DNA of 64,000 bases from Plicaturopsis crispa FD-325 SS-3 (lineage: Eukaryota > Basidiomycota > Agaricomycetes > Amylocorticiales > Amylocorticiaceae). Positions 42,066 through 53,049 of this stretch are shown one piece after another. The translations under genes and the position numbers were made by a program. The notes below the pieces were generated by a model. That model saw nothing but the letters and a program-made list of their open reading frames with translations. It did no database searches and was not told where the DNA came from. Where the stretch lies: assembly GCA_000827205.1 (NCBI GenBank), contig KN832558.1, positions 1,228,239-1,292,238 on the forward strand, written 5' to 3'. The number at the start of each line of letters is the position of its first letter. Positions within the stretch are counted from its first letter, which is position 1.

Positions 42066-42341
42066 TACTGTATAGATTCGACCTTAGGTTCGTCGATTAT
42101 TTTTGTGACCTCGGTCACGCTAAGTTCGGAGGTTTGTTGGGCACTTTTGGCTGTGACCCAGGTTCATTTCAGCCACAATTTCGCCAAAATTAGCAATTTA
42201 TTTCATTTTAAATGAAAATTTAATACATTTTGTCACAATTTCAGTTCGTGGGCCAAGTTTCAGTGGGACAGTCACGCGAAATAGGTTCAGTTCGGGACCC
42301 TGCGTGACGCGTGACAAACTTGAGGTCGAATCTATACAGTA
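42066..42341. mobile_element. MITE-like element with 25-bp terminal inverted repeats
   Basis: The left end (42066-42090) begins TACTGTATAGATTCGACCT. The right end (42317-42341), reverse-complemented, begins with the same 19 bases, and 23 of 25 positions match. If the outer TA is read as a target-site duplication, the element is 42068-42339 and starts CTGTATAG, which fits a Tc1/mariner-type non-autonomous element. The 276 bp have no coding capacity. The interior is AT-rich in the middle, holds a small hairpin GTGACC-TC-GGTCAC, and a repeated GCGTGAC near the right end. The well-matched ends suggest it is fairly recent. Confidence 0.8.
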
Positions 42342-45102
42342 TGCCCCTGATCTGGAATCCTCATTGAAGTTTCAACTTTCAAGACACAGCGATGTGCAGG
42401 CTCATTCGGTCTCCGGTATCCAGCTGTGTATCTTCAGTCCACACTCTATTCTATTGTATTTGTAGATAAACAAAAAACACTGAAGTACTATAGGGGGTAG
42501 TCGCGACACGGACTCCAACCGAGCGCCGACATGATACACATCTCCGACTTCCATGCATGAGTGCATAGCAGTATCAGCGTACGCATAGCTGAAAGTAGTG
42601 AACGTATCTGGGCACGTACGGGGAATTTACCGCGAGAGATCTCTCATGTCGCACGACGCTTGAACCCGGCGCAGCACGCGTGCAGAAATAGAGATTGGAC
42701 ACGGTTCCGAACCTGGCAGCACATAGGATGCATCGATAATACTTGTCGCCGCTCCGCGAGCGCGAGGCGGCACAGCGACGTGAGGCATGAGAATGGGCGA
42801 TGAAGACCGCGGAGTCATTCCCAGCGTATAGTTCTTGGCGCCCTCTCTGTCAGGATGCGGAAGCATATCGTGCCAGTGAAAAGTAGGCACCCACGCATCT
42901 TGGCACGGAGAGCAAAGATACGGTGTCCGTAAGTGCACACGCGAAGATTTCGTCCGTGGAGTTGTCCGTGCCTATGCGATATCTGCATTCCGCTTGGGCT
43001 CCTAATTTAGTACGCTGCTATGCATGTAGAGTTAATATCAGCAGGCGATTTGACGTACCGCGATGCAGTCGGGGCTTCAATGGTGGGATATCAAGGAATA
43101 GTGTGATCCTATGCAGATACAGAACGACTTCAAGCAACAAGCGGACGCTCTCAGAACTCGTCAAAATAAGGCATCGTGGTGGATGCTACTCAGGTTCAGC
43201 CTGTTTGCGCAGCTCATACTAGCACTAGGGCAGAAATGATAAGCAGTCTGAGGCGCGCGAAACACAAATGAGTCGGACATACGTGAGTGCGTGTGCTTGG
43301 CAGTGGAACTTTCCGTTGAATCAACGGTGTCCGTGCGCTGACTCCTCTGTACACCTTGTCTTTTTTTGGACCTGTCATATCATGTCGATCCTCGTCCCCA
43401 CTCGTTAGCTTCGCGTTTTTTTACCGTGTTCGTCCGCTTGAGTGTAGTCACACGGACTCTACTGAGCGACTAGCTGTCAGAGAATGAAGGCGACGCAATC
43501 AGCAAGCGCAGAAGACCATTCGAAGGGGTCAAGCGCACAGCACTATTAGGACGATGTAGACCCATGTAGACGTTGGAAAAGCAGAGCTTGGCATTGTCGC
43601 AAGGCGGCCAAGACGGTGGCTGTGATAAAGTGCGGTCACCTGTTGCTGTATACCTTAAACTCAGATAGCAGACGGTCCGTCCGCAACAATCCCGGGCCGC
43701 TCCATGTCCTGTCAAAAGAAATCGTTTAAATATTGGGTGGCGACTCCCGTTACCACCTTTACTGACCTGAAGTGTGCCCAATGCCCTCTACAAGCCCCAC
43801 AGGCTTCAGCGTCCAAAATGCTTGCGCGTCTCGTTTTTCTCGACCACTCCGAGGATGCTTTCGCAGCGCCAGGCACGCACGACCTTACGAAACTTTTCTC
43901 GAACACACTTATTTGGAATGAGTGGTTCGAACTTCGCGGAAGCTGAGGGCGAGACCGGAAGTCTGCGAAATCATCGCTCGCATTTTCATAGTACGTGATT
44001 TTTTCATGCTCAAGTTGGAATCATCTCACATACCAATTTACGTGGTACCAGATGGTCGCTAGCATGATTTGCTGATATTTCTACTGCGCTTTCCTTGGGC
44101 ACACGGCCGTCGACACTGCTTGTAACTCCTACAGCCAGAGACGACCCCAGGACTGCTCGTCGACCCTTCCCCGCCTATGTCATTGCGGAGCCGCTGGGCC
44201 GAACCCCAGTGTCTGGATTTTGATTTCTACATCGGTCATCCGCGCCGCGTTGTGCGGCTTCTGGAGCGCAAGCCAAAAAGTCTTTTTTGGGGCGTCTCAT
44301 GTCTGTGAGTTCTTTACCTCGACGAGTCCGCAGTCACATCTAACATTAACATGAACGTAGCTCACGGTGCAGTCAAAGGCATTGAAAATACATTCGGGGG
44401 TCAGTCTTCCACTGCAAGGAGTGGACAAGGAGCGTCATTCCAATCACCAGCTGGCACCGGCAATCGCACATCCCGGTAAAAAGATCATCCTGGATTGTTC
44501 TACCTCGACGGCGCCCAACGGCGTCCCTGATGTGCTCTTAGGAGCCTTGCGCACTGCAAAATACTTTACACCGTGCCTGTGGCCGTTGCGACCGCTGCAG
44601 CGCTGCCGCTGCAATACAGGGGTCTTACCAGGCGTTTCGAAATTCGGATCTATGTTCAGGCCTACACGCGGATGCTAAGGTCAAATCCAAAGGTCCCATA
44701 TCACACGTTGGTATCGAGAATACGTGCGTTGGCTTCCCCCGCCATCCGTATTACTCGTCTTTCTGACGCTCTCATACGTGATGGCGTGCCTATTGCTAGC
44801 ATGTCGAGTGATTCAATTATGCCGTCGGAATCCTCGCCGGTGTAAGGAACGTAACACGCGGCCGGAACCTCAGGGGAAAACCACCACAGCCAATTGCGAC
44901 GCGGCCGAGGCTAGGCTATCTCGATCGTGTTGCGGACAAATCATGCGGGGTCGAGCGCTCTTCGCAGAACCCATTACCCGGCCCACAAAGCTGGTGATCG
45001 CTTTCCTGTCGCGCATCTTAAAAGGCGGCCCCCTCCGCTTTCTAAGCTACCCCGGAATCCCCATACTCATCTCCCACTTTCTTCCCCGCATCCACTTCCT
45101 CG
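42342..45102. other. gene-poor region with one weak gene candidate
   Basis: No well-supported gene lies in these 2.8 kb. One plus-strand candidate starts at an ATG at 44177 (MSLRSRWAEPQCLDFDFYIG, then HPRRVVRLLERKPKSLFWGV). A GTCTGT donor and an acceptor near 44360 would join it to HGAVKGIENTFGGQSSTARS, a protein-like exon ending at a GTAAAA donor near 44477. A later frame near 44724 has a hydrophobic run (SVLLVFLTLSYVMACLLLAC). Their linkage could not be shown. Frames around 42561-43950 look random. Confidence 0.3.
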
Positions 45103-46340
45103 ATGACTGACAGCTCTCATATCGAAGCGAAAGACCGCGCGCTGCACACCGAGCATGTCGATGACAGTCATACCACCTTCTACAACCCGTATACTGAATA
45201 CCCCAACCGATGGGCACGGATACGGTATGTGCGCTAGCCTGATATTGCCCTTGAAGTCGCTAATGCCCCTGTTTTTGGACAACAGAGCACCCCTACGTGA
45301 ATATGCTGCAGAATTCCTTGGGACCATGGTCCTTGTAATATTCGGAACGGCCGTCGACTGCCAAGTCGTGCTGTCTACAAACACTGCTGTCGCTGCTTCC
45401 GCTAAAGGCGTGCGTACTTTCATGTCTCTGTTCCGTTCCATGCTGATACTTCTCTGCTTTTCCAGGACTATCTCTCCATCTCCTTCGGATGGGCATGTGG
45501 CACGGCTCTCGGTGTCTGGTTGTCCGCAGGTATCTCTGGTGGACACATCAACCCGGCCGTAACGCTTGCGCTCGCTGTCTGGCGCGACTTCCCATGGCGG
45601 AAAGTGCCCGGCTACATTGCAGCACAGCTCATGGGCGCCCTGTGTGGTGCCGCATGCGTGTATGCAAATTACTTCCACGCGATCGATATCTTCGAAGGAG
45701 GTCGCGGCGTGCGCACAGTCCCCGGAACGGCAGCGCTATTCTCTACATATTCCGCTGACTACATGACGAATGTTTCCGCATTCTTTGACGAGGTATGCAT
45801 TCTACATAGCCCAGTAGCTTACATATCTAACCATCCGCTGTTGCCTAGTTCCTCGGCACTGCTGTTTTGCTTCTCGTTGTCCTCGCCGTCACCGACCGCA
45901 AAAACTCGCCGCCCCCTAGTGGCTTAGTCCCCCTCGTACTATTCATCACTATCCTCGGCATCGGCGCTTGCCTCGGCATGCAAACAGCCTACGCCATCAA
46001 CCCCGCGCGTGATCTTGGACCACGAATCCTTACGGCGATGGTTGGCTACGGCAAAGAAGTCTTCACTTACCGGAACCAGTACTGGCTCTGGTGCGCCATC
46101 CTCTCGCCTATCCTGGGCGCGCAAGTCGGCACCCTCATCTACGATGCCTTCTTGTACACGGGAAGCGAGAGCCTTCTCAACCGACCGTGAGTAACGTTTG
46201 TCCCCTTTCCAAAGCGCAGGACATTGATTTCCTCTTCCAGTAATGCTACCCACCGCCGCTTGCACCAGACTGCACGCCCCCTGCAGGACAACAAGCTCCC
46301 CGGTGGTGTCGATGGAGATCGCGAATTGAGCATGGTTTAA
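45103..46340 (+). CDS. aquaglyceroporin (MIP family channel)
   Basis: Membrane channel for water and glycerol. Five exons (45103-45224, 45286-45409, 45466-45792, 45849-46186, 46241-46340) give 336 residues. A polar N-terminus ([18 protein letters not shown]) precedes six membrane spans: [38 protein letters not shown]; the first pore loop [59 protein letters not shown]; the second pore loop [12 protein letters not shown]; and [18 protein letters not shown]. Both NPA boxes are intact. The Asp after the second NPAR is the mark of glycerol-conducting members. The C-terminus is short and polar. The role would be osmotic balance or glycerol export at the plasma membrane. Confidence 0.93.
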
Positions 46341-46883
46341 TCCGTCCTCCCCACCTTTCGCCCTCCTCCCAATTCTTCCCCTCCCACGCCCTCACGACGG
46401 TCACGTAACAGGGTATACCCCCCACAACCCCGCAATGTATTTCTACGCTACGCCGTACCCAGCGCTGCGACGACATAAAGTCGCGCATCGTTCCTCACGA
46501 CCCTCACCGCAAATATGGCACGCCTCCTCACCTCCGCAAAATGGCTGCGCACGAGAATGCAACCGTAGTGGCCTATTTTATCCATAACATTATTTATGCA
46601 CGTTTTCATCGTATTCATGCAATATTCATGTAATAGGTTGTACTGGTTCGAATGACGAGCATTATGCTGGCCGCTATAGCGTTTCATACTTTCTCAGTGG
46701 TTAGCGGCCCGAAGACTGTCGACCGCGGGTGAAGCTGAGAATCACATGAATGGTCTCTCCCCTTAAGTCTTTACCCCGCGTTCATGTAGCTGTGCATTAT
46801 TACCGCCCTCACCGCGTCTCACCTTTTTAACACATAGCCAACACATAGCATCCACTGGTAGGCCTGCCTTCACGAACAGAAAC
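46341..46883. other. intergenic between aquaglyceroporin and nitronate monooxygenase
   Basis: About 540 bp without a convincing exon. The first part is a C-rich 3' flank; the last part should hold the promoter of the next gene. Confidence 0.5.
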
Positions 46884-48369
46884 ATGATTGTGACACCATT
46901 GACAAAGTTGCTGGGTATCCGGGTGTAAGTGCATTTCAACATCGTCGAGCAATGCACCGTTGACGAAGTATCACAGACCCGTTGTCCAGGGTGGAATGCA
47001 ATGGTATGGGCGGTCGAAGCTATAGGTTGTGAATCACGGCTGACGAGTTGTCAGGGTCGGAAAACCTGAGCTCGTAGCGGCCGTTTCGAACGGTGGAGGT
47101 CTCGGTGCGTGCGCGTGCCTCCTGCGTCCAGCGTCTCCTAACTGTCACGACCGTGTCCAGGGATAATCACGGCCCTCACACAGCCCAACCCTGCCGCTCT
47201 GCGCGACGCCATTCGGTTAACGCGCACGAAGACATCCAAACCTTTCGGCGTCAACATTACCATACTGCCCAGCATCAACCCGCCAGACTACGAAGGGTAC
47301 GCGCGCGTCGCCGTTGAGGAGGGTGTGCGGATATTCGAGACCGCGGGCAATAATCGTCAGCACCTCTGTTATCTCTAGCCTGACGCGTACTGAGTACGAC
47401 CTGTGTAGCGGGACCACTCATCAAATACTTCAAGGCGAATGGGTGTGTTGTTCTACACAAATGCACGACAGTTCGGCACGCGAAGGTACGCTAGAGCAGC
47501 TACACACTAGATAGCAAACTAGCTGATAAAGCCTCCGTAGTCCGCACAACGTATGGGTGTCGATGTCATTAGCATCGACGGATTTGAATGTACGTATGCG
47601 CCGCCAAATTTACGACCGATAATTCACGACTGATGCACCCCCAGGTGCTGGTCATCCTGGAGAAGAGGATATTGGCGGCATCGTCCTTGTCTGTATCACA
47701 AGTTGATTGTACTGCTCAGATATTGCTGACACGATGTCCTTGTAAACAGCTTGCCCGCGCAGCTCAAGAGCTCAGTATCCCATATATTGCATCGGGAGGA
47801 TTTGCAGACGGCAGGGGCCTCGCCTCGGCGCTGGCATTGGGCGCAGCGGTACATCAATGCCATACTTACTCTCACTGTGCGGGATCTTGCTGACGCGACT
47901 TTCTGTCTAGGGTGTCAACATGGGCACACGATTCATGTGCACAGTAGAAGCGTACTGTCACTTTTCTCCCCCTCCATGAACGTCGCGCACTGACACGCTC
48001 CCTAGGCCAATCCACCAAAATATTAAGGAGAAGATTGTGGCGTCCACCGAGCAAGACACAATCCACATTCTTCGCACACTGAACAACACCGCGCGTGTGT
48101 TCCGTAACAAGGTTTCGACGGAGGTCGTCCGCCTCGAGCGACGGCCAGGCGGCGCCAAGTTCGAGGACGTGCGGGAGCTGGTCGCGGGCGCACGGGGGAG
48201 ACTCGTGTACGAGAACGGGGACCCTGACTATGGGATCTGGAGTGCGGGGGTATGCTTGGGACTGATCAAAGACATTCCGACCTGCGAAGAGCTATTAAGC
48301 AGGATTGAGAGGGAGGCAGAGGCCATTATTGACGGCTTGAGGGTGTCGATTGTCAAATCGAAGCTGTAA
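46884..48369 (+). CDS. nitronate monooxygenase (2-nitropropane dioxygenase family)
   Basis: FMN-dependent TIM-barrel enzyme that oxidises alkyl nitronates, detoxifying compounds such as propionate 3-nitronate. The start MIVTPLTKLLGIRV is split by an intron from PVVQGGMQW, the N-terminal FMN-binding motif. Further exons give [102 protein letters not shown] (the catalytic His is in CAGHPGE), IPYIASGGFADGRGLASALA, and GVNMGTRFMCTVEAPIHQNI. The C-terminal part is LVYENGDPDYGIWSAGVCLG. About ten introns; the borders were checked by frame where noted. No presequence is seen. Confidence 0.9.
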
Positions 48370-48594
48370 TGTACCCTCGGAGTTACTTATATCATGGTCA
48401 AACTTATCTATGAGCCCTTTTGGAATACTGTTGATGCTCGAGAAGACCGATGTGAAGGTCCTGACGCCTTTTGGGACGACCATACAATCCATCGTTGTCC
48501 TTGCCATGGTTCAGAGCGTAAAGGTGGCCGTTCAGCAAAGCAGAATAAATTACAAAACCATTACATATCAGCTCGTAAACGCCATATTGCAATC

Positions 48595-49206
48595 TTAGAC
48601 GAGGACCCAAGAAACCCCCTGGATGCGCCCGACGGCAGGGTCGGCGAGCTGGTTGAAGACAGCAGGCGACATGTCGAGGTCAAATTCCCCTGCACATCCT
48701 GCGCATCGGTCGGTTATGGTGGCTGGCACTGTCTTCCCCCCGACTAAGCGTAGTATAAGCTATCAGTGGCATGAAAGCGTGAAGCGAGGGGGGAACGTAC
48801 AAGTAATTTGTATTTGCTTGCCGCAGACGGGGTTACTGTAAAAGATAGTTAGCTTCTTGGACGTGCGTTTATGGCCAGAAGCGTGTATCGTACGCGTTAG
48901 GGTTCGCTGTGGCACCACTGTATATTGTAAAATTAACAAGGAGTCATTTGGATTATAACCGGAGAGCGACGTACGGGAACGTGGAGAAGAACTGGTTCGA
49001 GACGGCTACAATCGAATCGGCCTCGGTGTTGAAGATACCACAGGCTCCCGTTCCGGGCGCGAAAAACGTGCCTGTGCGAGGGTATGTTAATTCAGACGCC
49101 TATGCACACGACATGCATAGATTAATTTACCCGCTCCAACATTGGCAGCGCTGACTAGCGATGCGACGGATGCGACCACGGCAAGGAGGGAAACGCGTGC
49201 GAGCAT
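48595..49206 (-). CDS. small secreted double-psi beta-barrel (expansin/RlpA-like) protein
   Basis: Secreted protein of the RlpA-like double-psi beta-barrel superfamily, like barwin or plant-expansin domain-1 proteins of fungi. Five exons (49206-49131, 49071-48975, then 24 and 35 nt, last 48743-48595) give 126 residues. The signal peptide is MLARVSLLAVVASVASLVSA. The mature part starts ANVGAGTFFAPGTGACGIFN, the typical opening of the fold, followed by ADSIVAVSNQFFSTFPG, NPVCGKQIQIT, and VPATITDRCAGCAGEFDLDM with the DRC..C core, then SPAVFNQLADPAVGRIQGVS. Four Cys can form two disulfides. Enzymatic residues of lytic relatives are not evident, so carbohydrate binding or protease inhibition is possible. 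It is convergent with the nitronate monooxygenase gene (225 bp). Confidence 0.88.
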
Positions 49207-50097
49207 GATAGAATGAATATGCGGTACGAAGTTGAAAGAGATGGATGGGTGAGTAGAATGAAAGACAGAAAACGGCACCAGGCCTCGGACGTCAAGAATG
49301 AGAAGGTAGGGAGAGAGGTGACGACGCGTACCGTTCATCATCAACGTGAGGCTTGCTTTTATAATGGTGCGGAAAAATCTAGAATGGGCTACCGCAGCAT
49401 TAGCCCGAGCCTGTCGTGTGAGCTGCTCAGCGACGGTGGGACGATAGCATCAGGTGCAATTGATCGACATTCAATAGTGCATAGTTGCGGCCGATGATCA
49501 AGTACATCGGCTTGAGATTCACGGCAAGTGTGCTGCAGTGCTTGGGCCGTTGATTGTCGGCTAGCCTAACATAATCAAGATATTTCCAATGCATTATTTC
49601 TGGATAGACAGTGATACAGGCTAAAGTGACATCCACAGTCGGTGTCAGACTTGATAAAATAGAGGACATTGCAGAGCGTACTCACTTGGTAAATTTTCCG
49701 AAACGAGTCCTATGTTAGACGAGACAACACACCAAATGTTGAACGCTGTGCTGTTGCATATGGGTACCTGCGGAAGCGAGGCTATGCGAGTCTTGATCTG
49801 TTACACTATGGAACCCAGACTGGGTCAGAGTAGCTATGTGACAAAGCTATGTTCGTAAATCACTAGGAAATCAAGCTACACCTAGTGAATCGAAACAGAG
49901 CTGGTTCGACCAAGACAAACCGGGTGAATTTTTTCACTCTGGCATCGGGCCACTGTAGCTATGGCAGCATTTCCGCGAGAAATGCCAAGTCCATTCGAGG
50001 CGCGTTTCCTTGTGCGCCACATCACAAACAAATATCAACCACAACCTCGCGACCGACGCTACCGCCCTGACGACCCCCATTCTTGCCCTCAACATCC
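49207..50097. other. intergenic, promoter side of the DPBB gene
   Basis: About 890 bp. The part next to 49207 is the 5' flank of the small secreted protein gene. I see no exon with splice partners. Confidence 0.4.
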
Positions 50098-51056
50098 ATG
50101 ACCGCCTCGACTCAGAACACAAATCAAAGAGCTATAACCCTTGTCGACATCCTTCCGGCTCCACAACGATGGCCGCGTGAAGTACTAGTGCGCTTTGGAC
50201 CAACGGCTCTCAGTAGCGAGGTGTTGACGACGACTGACTGGTCTACACCGTGGAGCAGCAAGCTCTCCTATTATCGAGCGATTCGCGCCCTTCGTCTGCA
50301 TCTGGTCACTTTGGCGGGAGTTTAGATCAGCAGCCGGAGGCCCGGAGACGTTGTGGAGTTACAGTGCAGGTATGTGACCTGCCGTGCTTGTGTTGCTCAC
50401 GCGACGCGAAGAGGTTGAGCCAGCATCGTTGTGTTTTTGGATATATTGCTGGGTGAGTATCTGATGATGACTGCCTCTTAGTCAGACTGACTCGTTTATT
50501 TGAACTGACCTCGCTGTCTTACTCGAGTCTCGCAGTTGTACGCACAACCAATGTCCTACCTCCCACGGTGCGTCTAATGCCTTCCCTGTACCCCGTCGGC
50601 ATACTTATTCCCTCTTGTCCCAAACACGCTAGGCGATTCTCCATCCGCGCGGGTCAATTGGATTGCGACATACAGTACAGGTCACCTGTGAAGTACCAAG
50701 AATCCCGAGGCATCCACACGTCCAATAGGCCGTCAACTTACATCAGCGCATCCCCGAAAATTCGCGCGTCTGGTCGTCTCTGCACATTGCCTCAAGGATG
50801 GCTACAAGGAACAGGGTGAGAGTGTGTGCATATCGGGTGCATAAACTCCTCGCTCACGATCTTTCAACGCAAACCCCGTTTTCTGCAGCTCCAACGTGCG
50901 GGGCTATGGTCCGCGATGGATGAGGCGACAGAGCAGGTGCACCTACCGGGATATCTGGCCGACCGGCGCATCGTGCATGGGCGCTCGCATTATCGATTTG
51001 CCTTGGCAGTGTCCGGGCCCGCGTCGTCGTATCATGTATCATTAATTATCAATTAA
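50098..51056 (+). CDS. hypothetical gene, exons only partly resolved
   Basis: I do not recognise the product. Several exon-like pieces lie in order on the plus strand. An ATG at 50098 opens MTASTQNTNQRAITLVDILP. A piece with LLLSSDSRPSSASGHFGGSL ends in VTVQ before a GTATGT donor at 50370. A piece from an acceptor near 50535 (LYAQPMSYLP) joins through GTGCGT..CTAG to RRFSIRAGQLDCDIQYR. A further piece (SASPKIRASGRLCTLPQGWL) ends at GTGAGA near 50817. The last exon after TTTCTGCAG near 50888 is open in two frames, ending near 51053. The donors and acceptors are good but the total reading is not certain. Confidence 0.3.
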
Positions 51057-51542
51057 TCTGAATTTTGCCCCATATAAATGCATGCAAGCAGTAGTAGTCG
51101 CTAAGTGCCATGGCACAAGCAACCAAGAAACAGAGTGAATTCGAAACCACCCGCTAGTATAGCTAACAATACGGCGCGGAGCGTATGGAAACAGTGAGTG
51201 AAAACGGACATTCAAGGAGCTAAACCCGCTCTGTCCCACATAGTGAGAAATCACTTGTTTGCCTAGTGAACTTTTCGAAACTGAGTCACGTCAGCTCTGT
51301 AAGAAAGCTACTGTGGCCCGATGCCAGAGTGACTGCCCCAGCTAAAATCGCTCTGTCTGGGTCTCATAGTGTTAGGCGCTCAACGGAGGCTCCAGACATG
51401 GCGGTACGGAAGCACGAGGCGCATCCGACTTCCGGTCGACGTGCTAATCCTCCGAGGCGGCGGCGCCGAGCGCCTGCAGATTACTGAACTCTGCCCACGA
51501 GGAGTACCAGGAAATAGAAAACTTTCGTCTTGGAGCTCTGTC

Positions 51543-52357
51543 ATGACCTCGTATCTACGCTCCTGGCTTACAACAGGCACATCTGCACCAGATGCCCCAA
51601 ATATTACCGTCGGAGCACCAACAATTTTAGAGATATCGCCACCGCCATCCGACCAGGAAGACGAGGGCGAGTCGACAGAAGTCGAGGATACAGACGACAC
51701 ACCGCCAGCTTTCCCCGCGCTATCCAGTGCTCAGCGCGCAAAGGCGACGCCGAGCATACTCACTGGCGATGCACAACTGATGCCTCCACCACCGGTTCCG
51801 AGCCTCGCTGTGAGACGCCCTGGCACATCCTCTCTTGCGCCGCCCCCATCTTCTTCCCTCGCTCCGCCTTCCACCACAGTGCGCCCTGCAAAGTCTTCCA
51901 GCAAACGCGCCAAGGTTGCACTCGCACCGGGACATGGTGCACTTGATTGGGCAAACCTGAAATCGTCGGGCGAGGATCTGCGTGTAAGTGCGCGATGTTA
52001 ACAATATTGGCTGTGCCCTAAAAGTCAGCATACAGGGTGTTACTAGTCTTATCCGTGTTCCGCCCTCTCTCCTTAAACGGCACAATAAGCGGGCGGACGC
52101 CTGGTCCGCTTTCAATGGAAAGGTGTACAATATCACGCCGTACCTGCCATTCCACCCGGGCGGCGAGCGTGAGCTCATGCGCGTCGCGGGACGGGATGGC
52201 TCCGATTTATTTGGTCTGTGTCTTGTCTCTGTAGATGTGAAGGGCCGTATTGAGCGTACTTATAGCTGCGACGCATGCTTGGGTCAATGTTGACTACATG
52301 CTCGATGAATGTCTCGTCGGTTTCCTCGTTCCCGAGCCTGCATCGGAGGAGGAGTAG
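51543..52357 (+). CDS. cytochrome b5 heme-binding domain protein (CYB5R4 N-domain/Irc21 type)
   Basis: Heme protein with a cytochrome b5 fold. Three exons (51543-51983, 52036-52213, 52266-52357) give 236 residues. About 125 residues of Ser/Pro-rich disordered sequence (MTSYLRSWLTTGTSAPDAPN..) come first. The conserved lead-in PGHGALDWANLKSSGEDLRG, found before the b5 domain in human CYB5R4 and yeast Irc21, then precedes VPPSLLKRHNKRADAWSAFN, GKVYNITPYLPFHPGGEREL and THAWVNVDYMLDECLVGFLV. The two axial heme His are in FHPGG and THAW. The gene stops right after the domain (PEPASEEE), so no reductase part is attached. It has no membrane tail and should be soluble. Confidence 0.9.
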
Positions 52358-53049
52358 AGATTTCGCCGTGCTAGACCAAGACAATGTCACTTTATACCCT
52401 CCGCCCGCTGGACACAATGAATATAGAGCATATAAATGCACGTGGATAATCTGTATGTACCTCGCTTTGACGATAAAAAATGTGTCCCCCAAACAGATCT
52501 CCTTTGTGAGGTTTGATGGCCCGATGCGGTGCGGCGGTTCTTCACGGCCCTGTCTCTTGCTCGTCCTCTGTCTATTGACTTGTCACCCTAATGGGCCATA
52601 GGAATTCCCCATGCTTTCCGGTTCGGGACAGACTCCAGGCGACCTTACTAGAGCGCCAATAGCCTTCGAGGATCATTTCTACCGGTTGCGCATGCGCGTC
52701 CAGTATTGAACCGCAAAGGTGCGTCCGTGAACCTGCGCCCATTTCATTTTGAACAATAGCTTTTTGCAGTTACTAGTCGCGGCTTTCTTTGCGCTGCCGA
52801 AATGACTTGCCCCCTAAAATTTCGCCATTGTTTGTTCTTCGCCTTTGGCTCTTTGTCCACATTCAAAGCGGCGCGCCACCAAAAGCCGGTTTCCTGGCGA
52901 TCAGTCGACCGCTATAAAGTGTCGATCCGCACACATCGACCAGCAAGAACTAAATTCACCCACTTTCCTTGACCTGCCTCATCGCTGCTCGCCAGTCACG
53001 ATCCTTTATCAACAATCATTAACTTTCTCAATCAAGTCAGAACTTACAA
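52358..53049. other. intergenic between cytochrome b5 and Cys-module genes
   Basis: About 690 bp without a convincing exon. The last 250 bp are CT-rich and should hold the promoter and leader of the 53050 gene. Confidence 0.5.

Noticed and set aside
42306-42311. ACGCGT site inside the TIR element
   Set aside because: It matches an MCB core, but there is no replication gene nearby and the site is part of a GCGTGAC repeat, so a cell-cycle role is unsupported.
43908-43930. GGTTCGAAC as a tRNA B box
   Set aside because: No A box or foldable arms surround it. The same holds for similar short matches near 46634 and 48990.
42342-45102. Retroelement or virus-like remains in the gene-poor stretch
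   Set aside because: I looked for reverse transcriptase, integrase, gag or capsid patterns and for paired long terminal repeats and saw none.
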